26,656 bases of DNA from Hamiltosporidium magnivora (Eukaryota > Microsporidia > Dubosqiidae). The stretch is from the NCBI GenBank assembly GCA_004325065.1, contig PITI01000059.1, positions 1 through 26,656 of the forward strand, given 5' to 3'. Position numbers and translations under genes: made by a program. Shown here one piece after another: positions 9,301 through 17,370 of the stretch. Position 1 is the stretch's first letter. Each line of letters starts with the position of its first letter. The notes below the pieces were generated by a model. The model did not search any database. It was not told the DNA's origin and worked only from the letters and a program-made list of their open reading frames with translations.

Positions 9301-10473
9301 ATCAATACTTAATAAATATAATTCAAATACAGTAGAATTGTTTAAAATAAACGGCAAAAATATGCTCATATCCGAAAAGCTAATCTTTTTAAAATCGATG
9401 TCACGAGAAAATAAATATTCCAATTCAAACTTGAAATGCCTATTAAAAAAAATTAAAAATATTTTAAGAAATTTTTTGCTATGAGCATAACATTCGTTCA
9501 AGGATTCGCTTTCAAGCAATTTGTCGTCTATATTAGTACTTAGCAAAAATTTCACGTATTTAGTTTCGGGTAAAAAATTTTCTTCCATACTAAAAATATC
9601 CAAAGCACAAGATTTATAAATTATCATACTTTCACTCAAATATAAATTTTCACGTTTAAAAAAGTACTTTATAGATAAAATAAAAGAGTCAAAGTTCGTT
9701 TTTTTAAATATTTTGTGGTTAATAGAATTCGCCAATATTTCAATAGCTAGTAATATTTCCATCTGGTTTGTTTTGTAACATTCAAATCTTAAAATATCTG
9801 CATGTTTGATGGAAAATACTTCTATTTCTTCTTTGATTTTATAAAAATTTAAGACTTTTCCTTTTGATTTCATATCCTCCATTATTTTATGAATTTCAGC
9901 CATAATCTCGTTAAATTCTTGGTCAATAAATTCATATCTAACATCAGAATCACCATCCTTAAATGATTCATCGAATATGTACCTTTTTGTTTCATACAAC
10001 GAGAAGTCAATATCCAAAATGTTGTTGTATGAATCATGATTCATTAAAGCGATTTCATGCACAATATATTCGCTATAATATAGATAAGAATGATACGCTA
10101 CGTCTAAATCGTTAGAATAAAGATAAATTGATATATTTGGGTCTATAACATAAAGCTCATGATTAAACGTATTTCTTAATATATATACTAACATTTTTAA
10201 TACGAAAATGATTTTTGGTCTAATACTTTCACTAAATTCCCTTACTTGTATCTTATCTACAAAAAATTCGGACTTAAAATTTTTTATTTGCACTGTAAAA
10301 TAGTTTAGAAGACGAAACCAATAAGTAATACTTGTTTTATTCATTTTAGAGAGTAAGAATGGATCGTTATTCGAATCAAAAGAATTATTTGAAGCCTTGT
10401 TTATTAGACATTTATCTATTATTGATTGTATTAGATTGTAGGTTTCTCTTTTAGTCATGAATTTAAAACTCAT
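3352..10473 (-). CDS. giant HECT-domain E3 ubiquitin-protein ligase (2373 aa)
   Basis: HECT ligases accept ubiquitin from an E2 onto a catalytic Cys and transfer it to substrates. The C-terminal 350 residues (about 2025-2373) are a clear HECT domain: CAGIGPTLEFFTLF at about 2058-2072, a YEEFELVENGCNISLT/N-x-x-x-Y block near 2182-2205, VGDYNSNHPVIIWFW near 2273-2288, and HTCSNLLELPKYES at 2340-2353 with the active-site Cys at 2342 (codon 3448-3450). The residue four from the C-terminus is Tyr (YEIL), where HECT enzymes usually have Phe. GxGPTLEFF resembles UFD4/TRIP12, whereas VxxFxQCTxYxGDY...IIWFW resembles TOM1/HUWE1, so the subclass is unresolved. The remaining 2,000 residues are I/F/N/K-rich and probably helical, with no domain I can name; armadillo-like repeats are typical of both relatives. 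A Cys/His cluster at about 1366-1391 could bind metal. The frame is uninterrupted for 7.1 kb with no intron. The ATG at 10473 was chosen; the ATG five codons in (10458) is an alternative. Confidence 0.95.
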   Translation of the reverse strand: MSFKFMTKRETYNLIQSIIDKCLINKASNNSFDSNNDPFLLSKMNKTSITYWFRLLNYFTVQIKNFKSEFFVDKIQVREFSESIRPKIIFVLKMLVYILRNTFNHELYVIDPNISIYLYSNDLDVAYHSYLYYSEYIVHEIALMNHDSYNNILDIDFSLYETKRYIFDESFKDGDSDVRYEFIDQEFNEIMAEIHKIMEDMKSKGKVLNFYKIKEEIEVFSIKHADILRFECYKTNQMEILLAIEILANSINHKIFKKTNFDSFILSIKYFFKRENLYLSESMIIYKSCALDIFSMEENFLPETKYVKFLLSTNIDDKLLESESLNECYAHSKKFLKIFLIFFNRHFKFELEYLFSRDIDFKKISFSDMSIFLPFILNNSTVFELYLLSIDFEQLCSLVTSFHEVLTFTCENFDQTLSLLRSINIYEENVLYWVKFFRKTQFYISSENNFSIFFILKDTECIQNIFIGIIENNVLPEHLRDKIFAYVFTNLEEEAKLNLTNSMKYLKNMYDHFISENLVVSIVTIKNMLSFCDLIVRKQLVTQFPFILEHIAKFYATHIELSLILYNFYSYHEYLKSHISSIVNSFESINFDLKPFEKYVINKDTQQIEVFKNFNFIKRIQSWDKFSIKLHKYLRRHGKNFCIEFMIYHDFFLKNLLELIDHILKFKNITISYFNINQVSFFLKRDNDLFLSKNILLIWKISIKICEKLELNFPDFFFTQFIDLFDKNAIQSSKNENLKFSWNDEYDSFCFFYTVFVSFQFLHDNIIFDLKYANIGTKNYKLIQLIEKGYFCVYKRENYLSLQEESNIISKEIIDRKIKNIRESGGEIENILGKTSYLYILIAMSKIPLNLVYPPSITNPFKILFLHLIYNILNMNMEYDENLIYVLYLNILEFKSAIIFNDLNEYIRILDILLIKMINFNSKTNIDIKNSIDIFFEILFNLMNKLNNKNGTEALDGFELIISFMTSKCKYISCENFKEFFNKKILKLNKIENFLKRDYILQNIFCLIELIDKNSKNPLVNESEIQENTVLIDFLENFICNLNCIDFFIAAQKQHMPFFLFIHKRINKFDSISAQGFHKDIPISDIFSLYIVNINIMISRRYNMTYKKEALFIKDIETCFGKPKEMYLYLITLLRFSEYTRLFTKKEVYTYFDIKKVISATQKHQKSVDKLGVELLLHTFAYIDNIFEDEFYFIEKITYMFNLKHEIHNDYLNYISTRLDSIGVNKDSVENYELMLKSEFDLKTRIASEIFKCTLDECSLSIVFLQFLKELYFKYSFLVSTIDKSVIHNLFNKFGMFEELDDTISNTNQEFWCKNFYFGNFIAIIFYRGSFEFVYELILDFCDNLKASKDESEFFSYLSLIHRIILSEICCCKYTCHTYIFNNVAHEAECEHIFKKRRKDIVRNFINRDIVYILSRFTGFGKEKSKNSNLQSYIVILSDIFISFCENENIEFNNKCVIKNPFILVSYVPMKICIPRVLERIQSLKIYKLEYEPTTKSIFYNKVVVPEIMKSAYLDFGYTSGFDMKSKNISSYGQYQIFDTSPIYTSDNLSYSAKIYNHIYNLEFNLNFEEKVIFVDKIKKRLDDIIQNKFKRRNQVDSTNATNMNYNFLDKEMFIYFICFKKYCYEDAKATKSEKVDNLEGRNDNQCVVSTIITEKLCSDLLFYFTVFGRSNFKAKKICIIKKVIKLFSNDFSKNQLIRSTRLNMEDKKEMFQTEDQVTILNNIEMFLQNIEKMDLVLFKSQVFDILLFELICAPENKNLYLNDFFKNMMNIDTQLPKHCLKTSSGQLKTKEFLEKLRTYMEKNSSEKNVYFACQTLLFYIKKMENDIFYDILHFNRETKYEDGEHFGTNLDITLSLFDIINLNIPSEYLNYLIDFYCKISRCDLFHFYSRIVIFDRSVLYILFEKYFKILLVLNKSYFYYKTQIHVTVNETHKLSNYDDFICLMYNITSNRISGDKKDFYDYNYKADTKELKIDFLIRNMQIFDNSYKQNIVLLFEHLSIITKMAYLYEKFYIYQFHRGKFLFLQVNRENILDNFLNLVSSFDLKKTLKENIWYVTFGTELCAGIGPTLEFFTLFGKSMNRSRFFEMFKSTETSYMNKFAECPEYIEKVYFYTGIIMAKCIIYNTTLGLEFIDSFYLYLTKDCFTFEDLKICDSELHKSLSFFATSGKSSFHGYNFTWATNNNGIYEEFELVENGCNISLTSDNLEEYLQKITEFKLFKRMEKYLDKMKEGFCFILGDSFSNMFNYKDLSTMLQGEPDFQVEDFKQCTSYVGDYNSNHPVIIWFWNYMSSLEAIKKKKLFLFLTTFEKIPFGGFKSQRFLEYKFTIMPIENSKSLPIIHTCSNLLELPKYESEEILRSKFEYCLDSITYEIL

Positions 10474-13400
10474 GGATTATAATTATAAAATATATCAATA
10501 AAATTCTTTTTTCTACTTTTTTTTGTTTCCGTTTTTGGATAAATTAATATTTTTTTAAAAAAAAATGTCATTACATTTACTATTTTTATTTGATTAAATA
10601 TATTTAAAAGGATATAGATAATTATATTTTATTTTATGTTTCAGATTTTCCAATTTTGGATTCTTTTTTTTGAAAATTTTTTTCTTCAAATCTGAACCGA
10701 AAAAAAATATTTCGAATCTAGATATATTAAAATCTAAAAAAGTGGTAATAAATCAAATTTCTATTTTAAGATATTGAATTTGTAAAACATTTAATAGGAT
10801 TTTAATTTGATTAAAAAAGGTAATTCAATCGGGAAAATGAAGGAGGAAGAATATTGTTTTTACTTAATTTTTCAAAATGTAAATAAAATTTGTTTAGAAT
10901 CACAGTTCAAAATACGATCCATTTACATTGATCGCTTTATTTCTTACAAAAATTTAAATTGTTTGACACTCTTTATTTTTTACAGATATTCTTATTGCAA
11001 TGTTCTAATATTCTGTCTATTTTCAGCTAATCCAAATATCTCTCTGCATTCATCTTTTAAATACAACTTAACTAACCCACCATATCATAACGGATTTCTA
11101 TAAAATACATAATATATGTATATATAAACTTAAATCAAATTAAATATATTTCTTTCTTTCATTTCTTTTTTTTGCAGTTTTGTATTTTTTTAACATTTAC
11201 AAGGAAAAGGTAGTTCAAGCTTCTATACCTGCACTGAACTTAATAGATATTTAATAAAATTATAAGTTAACAAATTTTTCTCTTTTAAATAATTCTTCCA
11301 CTATTTCAACCACTTCTATCTCTTCCTCCAACGCCAACTTTTCATTTTTATTAGCTGAACAAAATAGAAATATATAAATTGCTTTATATATTTATCTCTT
11401 TGTTTTTCATTTCTTCTTTCTCTGAATTTTCACTTCGAATATTAATGAATATATAGTAACTAGATTACCAAATAAAGTAGGTTTAAAATCAGAAATAATA
11501 GAAATTATCGAGCGAGTATTTAAAAACCGTGCCGTATTTAGTATTATATGTATCTTAAAAATTCTATCAAGCAAAACGATCAACAGTACTAGATTCTTAG
11601 TGGAAATGTCTCCTACAGAAATATCATCGGATTTTTAGATTATCGAAAAAAACTTATAGTTAGTTAAACATTCTTTACGATTTCTGTTTGATAATATTAG
11701 TGTTCATGAGAGCAAAACACTCGGATAACGCCAATGTTTAAGAATATACTTCTTAATATCATTGAATAGCCTAATTTTCAAGCTATATAAAATACCAACC
11801 CAATAATAAAATATACAAGCAGATTTAATGTGTAAATCAAATACTAAAAAAATGCTAGAAAAAAAATTATGCAAACGCAAATAAAACGATGGTTTGTATA
11901 ATAACGATTTTTCTATATATATCAATTCATTATATATTCTAACAGAAAAATCAAGAATATTGCCTTATTTAGACATCCAGGGTTGAACATCCTCTAATTG
12001 CTTCATAATTACGAGTAAAGAAACCCGTAGAAGTATTTTCTTATCCATATAGATACCAAATAATTTGTTCAGATTAATATTAGAAGGCGCAATTATGGAG
12101 CACAATTTCTTCTAATTCGTATCAAAAATCGATTGAGTCGGAGGAATTCGCATTATAACAATAAAGAATTATATCCATAAATATAAAAAATTTAAGATAG
12201 AGGTTAATTGAATTTCCAAGATTATTCAATAAATTATAATTAACGAAAAATTAATTGCTTTTCGCAGTATTTAGCTTTTAGAGATAAAGTCATAATCAAA
12301 AAAAAACTTGACTCAAATTAAAAGAGGGAAAGGTGTTTGAATATTTTTACTTTATTTAATTTTCGGTCTAAAAATCATCTAGATGACTAACAAGTTTAGA
12401 TTAGAAATGTGAAATTTACCATTAAAACGTTTACAATTCATAATAAATTTATTTTTAAAAAAATAGAATTAGAATTTTTTTATTGGTCTAATATCGGAAA
12501 AAAAATTACAACTGTTTTTTGAAGTTAAATTGAAGTATTTAACTATCTGAGAAATATTTGAAATTGACATGATTCTCATATATATCAAGAAAATTAAACT
12601 ACATTTTTTTAAAAATATCTGCGGGTTTTTAGGGTGAAGCTCATGAAATAACCGTAATAAAAAAAATAACAAAAATTAACGAAATATTTCGAAAAAATTT
12701 TAAAAACAAAGAGTAAATACAAATATATAAGAACCAAAGAAGTGATTTTTAGGCTGTCAATTATATATTGCTGATTTTTTCACTTGTTTTTATCTAATAT
12801 ATTCTAGCAAAACTTCTTCTTATTTAACTAGGTTTTTACTTACTCTTTTCTATATGAGAACCGATAGAATAATTTTAATTTGAGTCTAGAACATTTGTTA
12901 AATTGATTTATAGTTTGTTTCTTTAACAAACTCTTATTTTTTGACGTGTTCATTTAAAGCAAGTATGAAATCTTGATATCACTGATTGTTAAAAAATAGA
13001 TGCGCATTTTTATATCTGTCTATGAATATAAATATTTTAAAATCCAAACAGTTCTAAAATGTAATTTGCATATTCAAATATTTACAAATATTTTAAGTCT
13101 GGAGCTTAACAGTTAGTGGAAAGATAGCACGATTCATCCTAAAACTACTGTAATTTTATATTTTTTAAAATTAATTCAAAATCATTGCATTTTCATTTTG
13201 GTAAGCAAAAAATAGTCTTTAGATGATGTTAATAGTACAGGAACCGAAAAAAAAGTGTTTAAACAAAGAATATTATTAATTTTCTAAAAATAATCATATT
13301 AATATTATGACTAAACTCATGTATTGATTTTATGTTTGGATTTATAATTATTGGCAAGTATTAAAGCAAATACAAATATAATTAAAACAGACATTTCATA

Positions 13401-14015
13401 TATGAAATCATGATAAATTTAATTGTTAAGGAAAAGCAAAGCCAGGATAACTATTTTTAAATACCTAGGCAAAAGTTATTTTTTTACATCTAACTAATAT
13501 AAACCATATAAAACTACAATATAAAATCCAAATTCCATACCAAAATAGAATCGATGCGGAAAGACTATGATGAAAGTAAATAATTCTTCGAATCGAAACA
13601 GAAAATATTTATAATATTTTTATTAAAATCAAAATAAATTAAACTCGAAATATATATATTGATTCAAAAAAAATATCTAAAATAAACTGATTTCATATTA
13701 TTTATAGTATAAATATTTAAAAGCAAGCAAATGTTTTGAACATAAAAAATTTCCATTTATCTGAAAAGTAATAGAAATAATTTTATTTAAATTATTTTAT
13801 CATAAATTTTACTACATAATTTGTGTTGCGAGATGAGTATATTTCGATTTTAATCTTCTATTAAAACAATCGAATCAAAATTAAATTTAAAGTTACTTAT
13901 ATTTCTTTTTATTTGTATTTTCTAATGACATTCAATATATATCAGACACATATAAAATATTTCTTCTAAAGTAATATAATTTTTTTCTGATATTTTCTAT
14001 CTAATACTATCCCCA
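10474..14015. other. 3.5-kb gene-free AT-rich intergenic region
   Basis: Both strands show only short frames. The longest (10807-11103 plus; 11704-11925 and 12469-12672 minus) begin with TTG instead of ATG, are dominated by F/I/L/K/N/Y, and match no family I recognise. A somewhat less AT-rich patch near 11960-12160 might be transposon debris but has no readable motif. The region should contain the promoter of the HECT gene at its left end. Confidence 0.6.
14011..14014 (+). promoter_or_regulatory. CCC-like start-site motif of the acyltransferase-like gene
   Basis: CCCC ends one base before the ATG at 14016 within an otherwise almost pure AT upstream region. This is the position and type of the start-proximal motif known from microsporidian genes, and it supports this ATG. 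Confidence 0.5.
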
Positions 14016-14615
14016 ATGGAGAGATATTCCAACTTTAGAGATCCATTTACGGGAATAAATCCGTTTCTTAATCCAAAAAGAAAATCTTTACGATTTTTTG
14101 ACTACATAATTGCAGTACTAAAAATTCCTTTGCTTTTGTTCCTACCATTTTTTATCGACTATTTTATAAAAATCAAAAAGAAAAGTGAATGGAAAGGAGA
14201 AAAATGCAATGTCGTTTGTAACAATGTATCATTCCTAGACAAAATTATTTTGAAGAAAATTTTCAAAAATGTAGATTTTTTATATTATAATGATGACATT
14301 TATAGGAAAAGTAGCAAATTGGTCAAAGTAATTTTTCCAGAAGAGTGCCGTTCAAATGGAAAAGCTCTTTTACGTATGAAGGAAGTTAAATGTGATTATG
14401 TGTGTGGTCTTAGATATAACGATGAATCAGTTTTCTTATATGGAAATTTTTTATATTTTATTCTACAATTTTTAGCCTCTAAAAACCATGTTGAAATTGA
14501 CATTATGAAATCAGTTAGCTCGAAAGACTTGGCAAAAGCGACGGGATTACTCCCTATAGATATGGGAAAGAAAGAATTCGATAATTTTTTAAAAATTCTA
14601 AAAAATGAAAAATGA
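14016..14615 (+). CDS. PlsC/LPLAT-family acyltransferase-like protein with degenerate active site (199 aa)
   Basis: Family members acylate lysophospholipids at the ER or lipid droplets; yeast Vps66/Loa1 and animal LPCATs are examples. Visible features, in order: an N-terminal DPFTGINPF segment, as in the LPCAT/Loa1 group; a hydrophobic membrane segment at about 30-50; CNNVSFLDK at 68-76, which aligns with the NHxxxxD motif I; VIFPEECRSNGKALL at 105-119, which aligns with the FPEGTxSNG motif III; and YVCGLRY at 128-134, aligning with the V-P-V-x-L-x-Y motif IV. Three key positions differ from an active enzyme: motif I has Asn70 where the catalytic His should be, motif III has EC for GT, and motif IV lacks its Pro. 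The Asp75 of motif I is kept. At 199 residues it is shorter than the usual 280-350. The frame is intact with a CCC-like motif at the start and AATAAA at 14633-14638. It may be a pseudoenzyme or a very divergent one. Confidence 0.72.
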   Translation: MERYSNFRDPFTGINPFLNPKRKSLRFFDYIIAVLKIPLLLFLPFFIDYFIKIKKKSEWKGEKCNVVCNNVSFLDKIILKKIFKNVDFLYYNDDIYRKSSKLVKVIFPEECRSNGKALLRMKEVKCDYVCGLRYNDESVFLYGNFLYFILQFLASKNHVEIDIMKSVSSKDLAKATGLLPIDMGKKEFDNFLKILKNEK

Positions 14616-14632
14616 AAATCCCCGATGTTTTA

Positions 14633-14638
14633 AATAAA
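14633..14638 (+). terminator. possible polyadenylation signal AATAAA after the acyltransferase-like gene
   Basis: AATAAA lies 18 bases past the TGA stop at 14613-14615. The short distance is typical of microsporidian 3' ends, but the hexamer alone is weak evidence in AT-rich DNA. Confidence 0.35.
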
Positions 14639-14854
14639 TTATGTTTCGTGGTGTAGTAAGTCATGTATTATTTATTCTTTCAAATGTGATTATTGAATTG
14701 TTTTTCTTCTTGTTACCCAATTTTTTATTCCTGTTATCATATAGGAATACAAATTTTTGATAACCAACGCGCCATAAACGGTCTGAAAATAATTTTTGGA
14801 TTTGCTTCGTCTCAGTAAAACTCTAAAACATGTTTTTTTAAGAATAAAATGGCT

Positions 14855-14867
14855 ATATTCGTTGTAA
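14855..14867. repeat. target-site duplication, left copy (ATATTCGTTGTAA)
   Basis: This 13-base sequence is identical to 15097-15109 and brackets the SINE-like element. Confidence 0.75.
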
Positions 14868-15096
14868 CCATGCCGGGAGCAGAACTGTCCTGAGTATTCT
14901 CTGCTTGTTGTAAGAGGCGACTAAAAGGAATCGGTCCTCCTGGTTAGGGAGGAGCGATGAACTAACAATTCTTTTAAAACCATTTTGTTACGAAACCTAA
15001 AAAAGTAAACAAGCCCACTGGAAAGATACCGGTGAATGTTATTACTAAGGGAGACTAAAGCTGTGCAGAATTGTAGTACCGAGGATGAATGAATGA

Positions 15097-15109
15097 ATAT
15101 TCGTTGTAA
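15097..15109. repeat. target-site duplication, right copy (ATATTCGTTGTAA)
   Basis: This is the exact partner of 14855-14867, directly after the tetranucleotide-repeat tail of the inserted element. Confidence 0.75.
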
Positions 15110-16249
15110 AATATTATATCCTTTTAAAAAAATGTAGGTGTCAGATCTTTTCATAAATTTAACACATTTCAGGTGTAATATAGATAATTGCTTTCTGAAA
15201 CACCATAGAAATCACCTTAATTCCAATATACAAAAGCTTTTTTCACCTAAAAGGGTGTTTTTTCATAAAATATGTTGTCAAGTTGTCTTTTATTCTTTAA
15301 TGTCTGTTGCATGCACTGTGATGGTGGGCCAAAGCCTACCCCAACACTATAAAACTTTCTCACTCACTATACAAATCCAAACCAAATATAATTTTAACTA
15401 AGATACATCTCGGTGTCATATATGAGCTTACCTTGACAGTGCAATGCCATACTGACAGATATGTTCTCTATCTAGCATTCCAGGCTTTTTAAAAGGTTTC
15501 ATTTTTATATCTCCCAGGTGCCAGGTCTTCTAATTCGAAAGAGCAAAGCTAGGTTACCACGCTATTAAATGGTAATTACCTATAAGTTCAACTCAATCTA
15601 GTTGTATAAAGAACTAAAAAATAGATTTGTAGAAAAAGTTTCGCCATTTCATAGACCTAGTCCGACTCATATAAAGTCCCATGAAATTACTGAAAATCTA
15701 GTGTGTTTTTATTCCCATCGAAAACTTAAACAATGATTTCATACATAAATTTCCCCTATTCATTGTCACGGAGATGGTTTTTATGTAGTTATCTACCCTT
15801 GAATTGAATTTACATTTAAAATTAAAAAAAACAAAACTATTTTTTATTTTAAATCTTGAAATATCTATTTTTTTTTATCAAAATATTGGATTGCAAGGTT
15901 TTAAATTGGCTTATTTTATGATAAAATTTAGCTGGTAAATGTTCTTTTTTTTTTTTCAAAATAAAAAACTTGACAAATAATTTAAATTATTGACCTATAG
16001 AAAATTAATTATGGGTTAACAAATATTTTTTTGATCTGAAAGTTGTGACTTCTAATTTGTTATTATTGACTTACAGCTAAATTTTTGGACCAATGATATT
16101 ATAAAAAAATATTCTGGTTATTCTACGAGTATTTTAAATTAGAATTTTTAAAAAAAATAATTTGAAAAATATTTTAGGTGGCAAGCAAGCTTACATTAAA
16201 AAAATAATAAATTTTTAAAAAAAAAAAACAATGAAAACTTTTATTTCGG
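15110..16249. other. gene-free region with a compositionally unusual patch
   Basis: No credible gene is present; the frame at 15138-15401 begins with GTG and matches nothing. From about 15290 to 15720 the sequence is less AT-rich than most intergenic DNA here. It contains an imperfect stem-loop GGTGGGC/GCCTACC at 15323-15340 (one G-T pair), followed by a short CACT-type run. Another retroposon relic is possible but unproven. The segment from about 15800 returns to extreme AT-richness with T runs. Confidence 0.45.
16240..16245 (-). terminator. possible polyadenylation signal of the BAR gene
   Basis: Plus-strand TTTATT reads AATAAA on the minus strand, starting about five bases after the TAA stop of the BAR-domain gene. 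This matches the very short 3' tails of microsporidian mRNAs but is weak alone. Confidence 0.35.
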
Positions 16250-16933
16250 TTATTTGACATTCTTAAGTGCTTCAAGTGCAGCAGAATGAAATGTTTTTTG
16301 TGCTTCAACACATCCATTTATAACACCAATGACATCTTTATTCTCCACAAATTCTCTCATATATTTTTCAGTATCAGTTAAATGCGTCTGAAAACTATTT
16401 TTTAAGTCTTCCGGTATTTTAACACCATCTGGATCATTTTTATATGCTTTTTCCAAATCAAAACGTATATTTTTTGTTATATTTCGTTGTTTATCTATAA
16501 AAGCAGTTCTACTCTTAATTTTCTGAAGTTCCATCATCTGATCTTCAAATTTGCCATTCATAATTGTTTTCTTATGACCAATTTCACCCAAAGCCTTTGA
16601 ATAATCAGAGGCTGTTTTGTTTAAAGCATCTGTAGCGTGTATATCTGCCATTTTTTCTACCACAAGAGAAGCTTGTTCATATATATTATTGACTTTAAAA
16701 GCTTGTAGATTTACTCTCTCACCAACAACTTCAAGTGCTTCCATAACATTCTTATATGTCTTTCCACCATGTTCATAAGTCATTATTTTATCACAAGATG
16801 CTTCATATACCGTCAAGAAATCTCTCAGCAATCTATATTTCTGTTCAAGTTTTTCATGCTCCTCAGATACTTTTGTATATTTATAATCCATGGTAGACAT
16901 TTGTCGTAAAAACCCTTTGAATCTATCTTTCAT
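16250..16933 (-). CDS. BAR-domain protein (227 aa)
   Basis: The protein is almost entirely helical, charged and gap-free, as expected for a banana-shaped BAR dimer that senses or makes membrane curvature in endocytosis and vesicle traffic. Helix 1 spans about residues 18-60 (KYTKVSEEHEKLEQKYRLL, then a VYEAS segment resembling the LxxxxxVYE region of yeast Gvp36/BAR-2). A second helix runs about 85-125. The third is about 130-180, with FEDQMMELQKIKSRTAFIDK followed by RNITKNIRFDLEKAY, which resembles the RKKxENxRLDxDxxK signature of BAR domains. A final helix closes the chain. No SH3 or other domain follows, and there is no signal peptide or membrane span. Codon use is less extreme than in the HECT gene. 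The ATG at 16933 is preceded by a CCC motif on the minus strand. I infer a Gvp36/Rvs-like role; other coiled-coil proteins are the alternative. Confidence 0.68.
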   Translation of the reverse strand: MKDRFKGFLRQMSTMDYKYTKVSEEHEKLEQKYRLLRDFLTVYEASCDKIMTYEHGGKTYKNVMEALEVVGERVNLQAFKVNNIYEQASLVVEKMADIHATDALNKTASDYSKALGEIGHKKTIMNGKFEDQMMELQKIKSRTAFIDKQRNITKNIRFDLEKAYKNDPDGVKIPEDLKNSFQTHLTDTEKYMREFVENKDVIGVINGCVEAQKTFHSAALEALKNVK

Positions 16934-16939
16934 TACAGA

Positions 16940-16942
16940 GGG
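16940..16942 (-). promoter_or_regulatory. CCC-like start-site motif of the BAR gene
   Basis: Minus-strand CACCCTCTGTAATG places CCC six bases before the start codon, as in other microsporidian genes. The same CCC forms part of the inverted repeat at 16940-16973. Confidence 0.45.
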
Positions 16943-16973
16943 TGAAAAAATCTATATTTATTTTTTTTCACCC
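16940..16973. repeat. perfect 11-bp inverted repeat just upstream of the BAR gene
   Basis: GGGTGAAAAAA (16940-16950) and TTTTTTCACCC (16963-16973) are perfect reverse complements with a 12-base AT spacer. It lies within the 5' region of the minus-strand gene, so it could be a promoter element or form a hairpin in the mRNA leader. Confidence 0.6.
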
Positions 16974-16983
16974 CCTTTTATCA

Positions 16984-17069
16984 AACCAATTATATGGTAA
17001 TTGATAGTGATTGATATATATTCCAATAAGCTAATACAAATCTATGATATAATTTTTATATAATTGGTT
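16984..17069. repeat. 12-bp inverted repeat flanking 62 bp upstream of the BAR gene
   Basis: AACCAATTATAT (16984-16995) and ATATAATTGGTT (17058-17069) are perfect reverse complements. The layout resembles a very small terminal-inverted-repeat element or a paired regulatory site. No clear target duplication is seen outside, and AT-rich composition makes chance partly possible, although the CC/GG core reduces that. Confidence 0.45.
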
Positions 17070-17230
17070 CTTTCTTATCTTTTATTTACCAAAAAAAGGT
17101 TTATTATATTATTTATTGGAATTGCAGATTTGTTGTTTGGTGTTTTTTTTTTTAATTAAATAATTAATCAGCTTTTAAGAAAAATTGTTATAAAGTAGTT
17201 CAAAATCAAATTCTTTTTAATATATTTTTG

Positions 17231-17370
17231 TAGTTAAATTTACTTCTTAGAATGTGAATTTTCTTCTGTAATTTAATTTATTTGATTGTCTTATGTATTT
17301 TAGTAGTTAAATTTATTTTTTAGAATGTGATTTTTTTTTCTGTAATTTATTTGATTGTCTTATGTATTTT
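17231..17370 (+). repeat. tandem duplication of a ~70-bp AT-rich unit
   Basis: The unit beginning TAGTTAAATTTA at 17231 recurs at 17304, and both copies end in ATTTGATTGTCTTATGTATTTT (copies 17231-17301 and 17304-17370). They share TAGAATGTGA in the middle and differ by a few substitutions and small indels. This is a direct duplication in non-coding DNA upstream of the BAR gene. No function is apparent. Confidence 0.8.

Larger units (their letters stand above)
14855..15109 (+). mobile_element. SINE-like (or 5'-truncated LINE) insertion with 13-bp target-site duplication
   Basis: A segment visibly richer in G and C than its surroundings (14868-15096, 229 bp) is bounded by two exact copies of ATATTCGTTGTAA, at 14855-14867 and 15097-15109. 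The 3' end carries a short tandem run (GATGAATGAATGAAT) just before the second copy. A direct repeat of this length flanking a short-repeat tail is the hallmark of target-primed reverse transcription, so the segment is a non-LTR retroposon. It has no long ORF. An internal perfect hairpin, TCCTCC (14935-14940) and GGAGGA (14948-14953), surrounds TGGTTAG. I could not identify a tRNA-type B box, so it could be a SINE of other origin or the truncated 3' tail of a LINE. Perfect flanking repeats imply a recent insertion. Confidence 0.72.

Noticed and set aside
10807..11103. 98-codon frame on the plus strand
   Set aside because: Begins with TTG, has only a late internal ATG, and its composition is that of translated AT-rich DNA.
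11704..12672. Two minus-strand frames of about 70 codons (11704-11925 and 12469-12672)
   Set aside because: Both lack ATG starts and look like random AT-rich translation.
15138..15401. 87-codon plus-strand frame after the SINE-like element
   Set aside because: Begins with GTG, has no domain and overlaps a compositionally odd non-coding patch.
15525..15610. tRNA-like elements on the minus strand
   Set aside because: A weak A-box-like stretch is present but there is no consistent cloverleaf, anticodon loop or B box.
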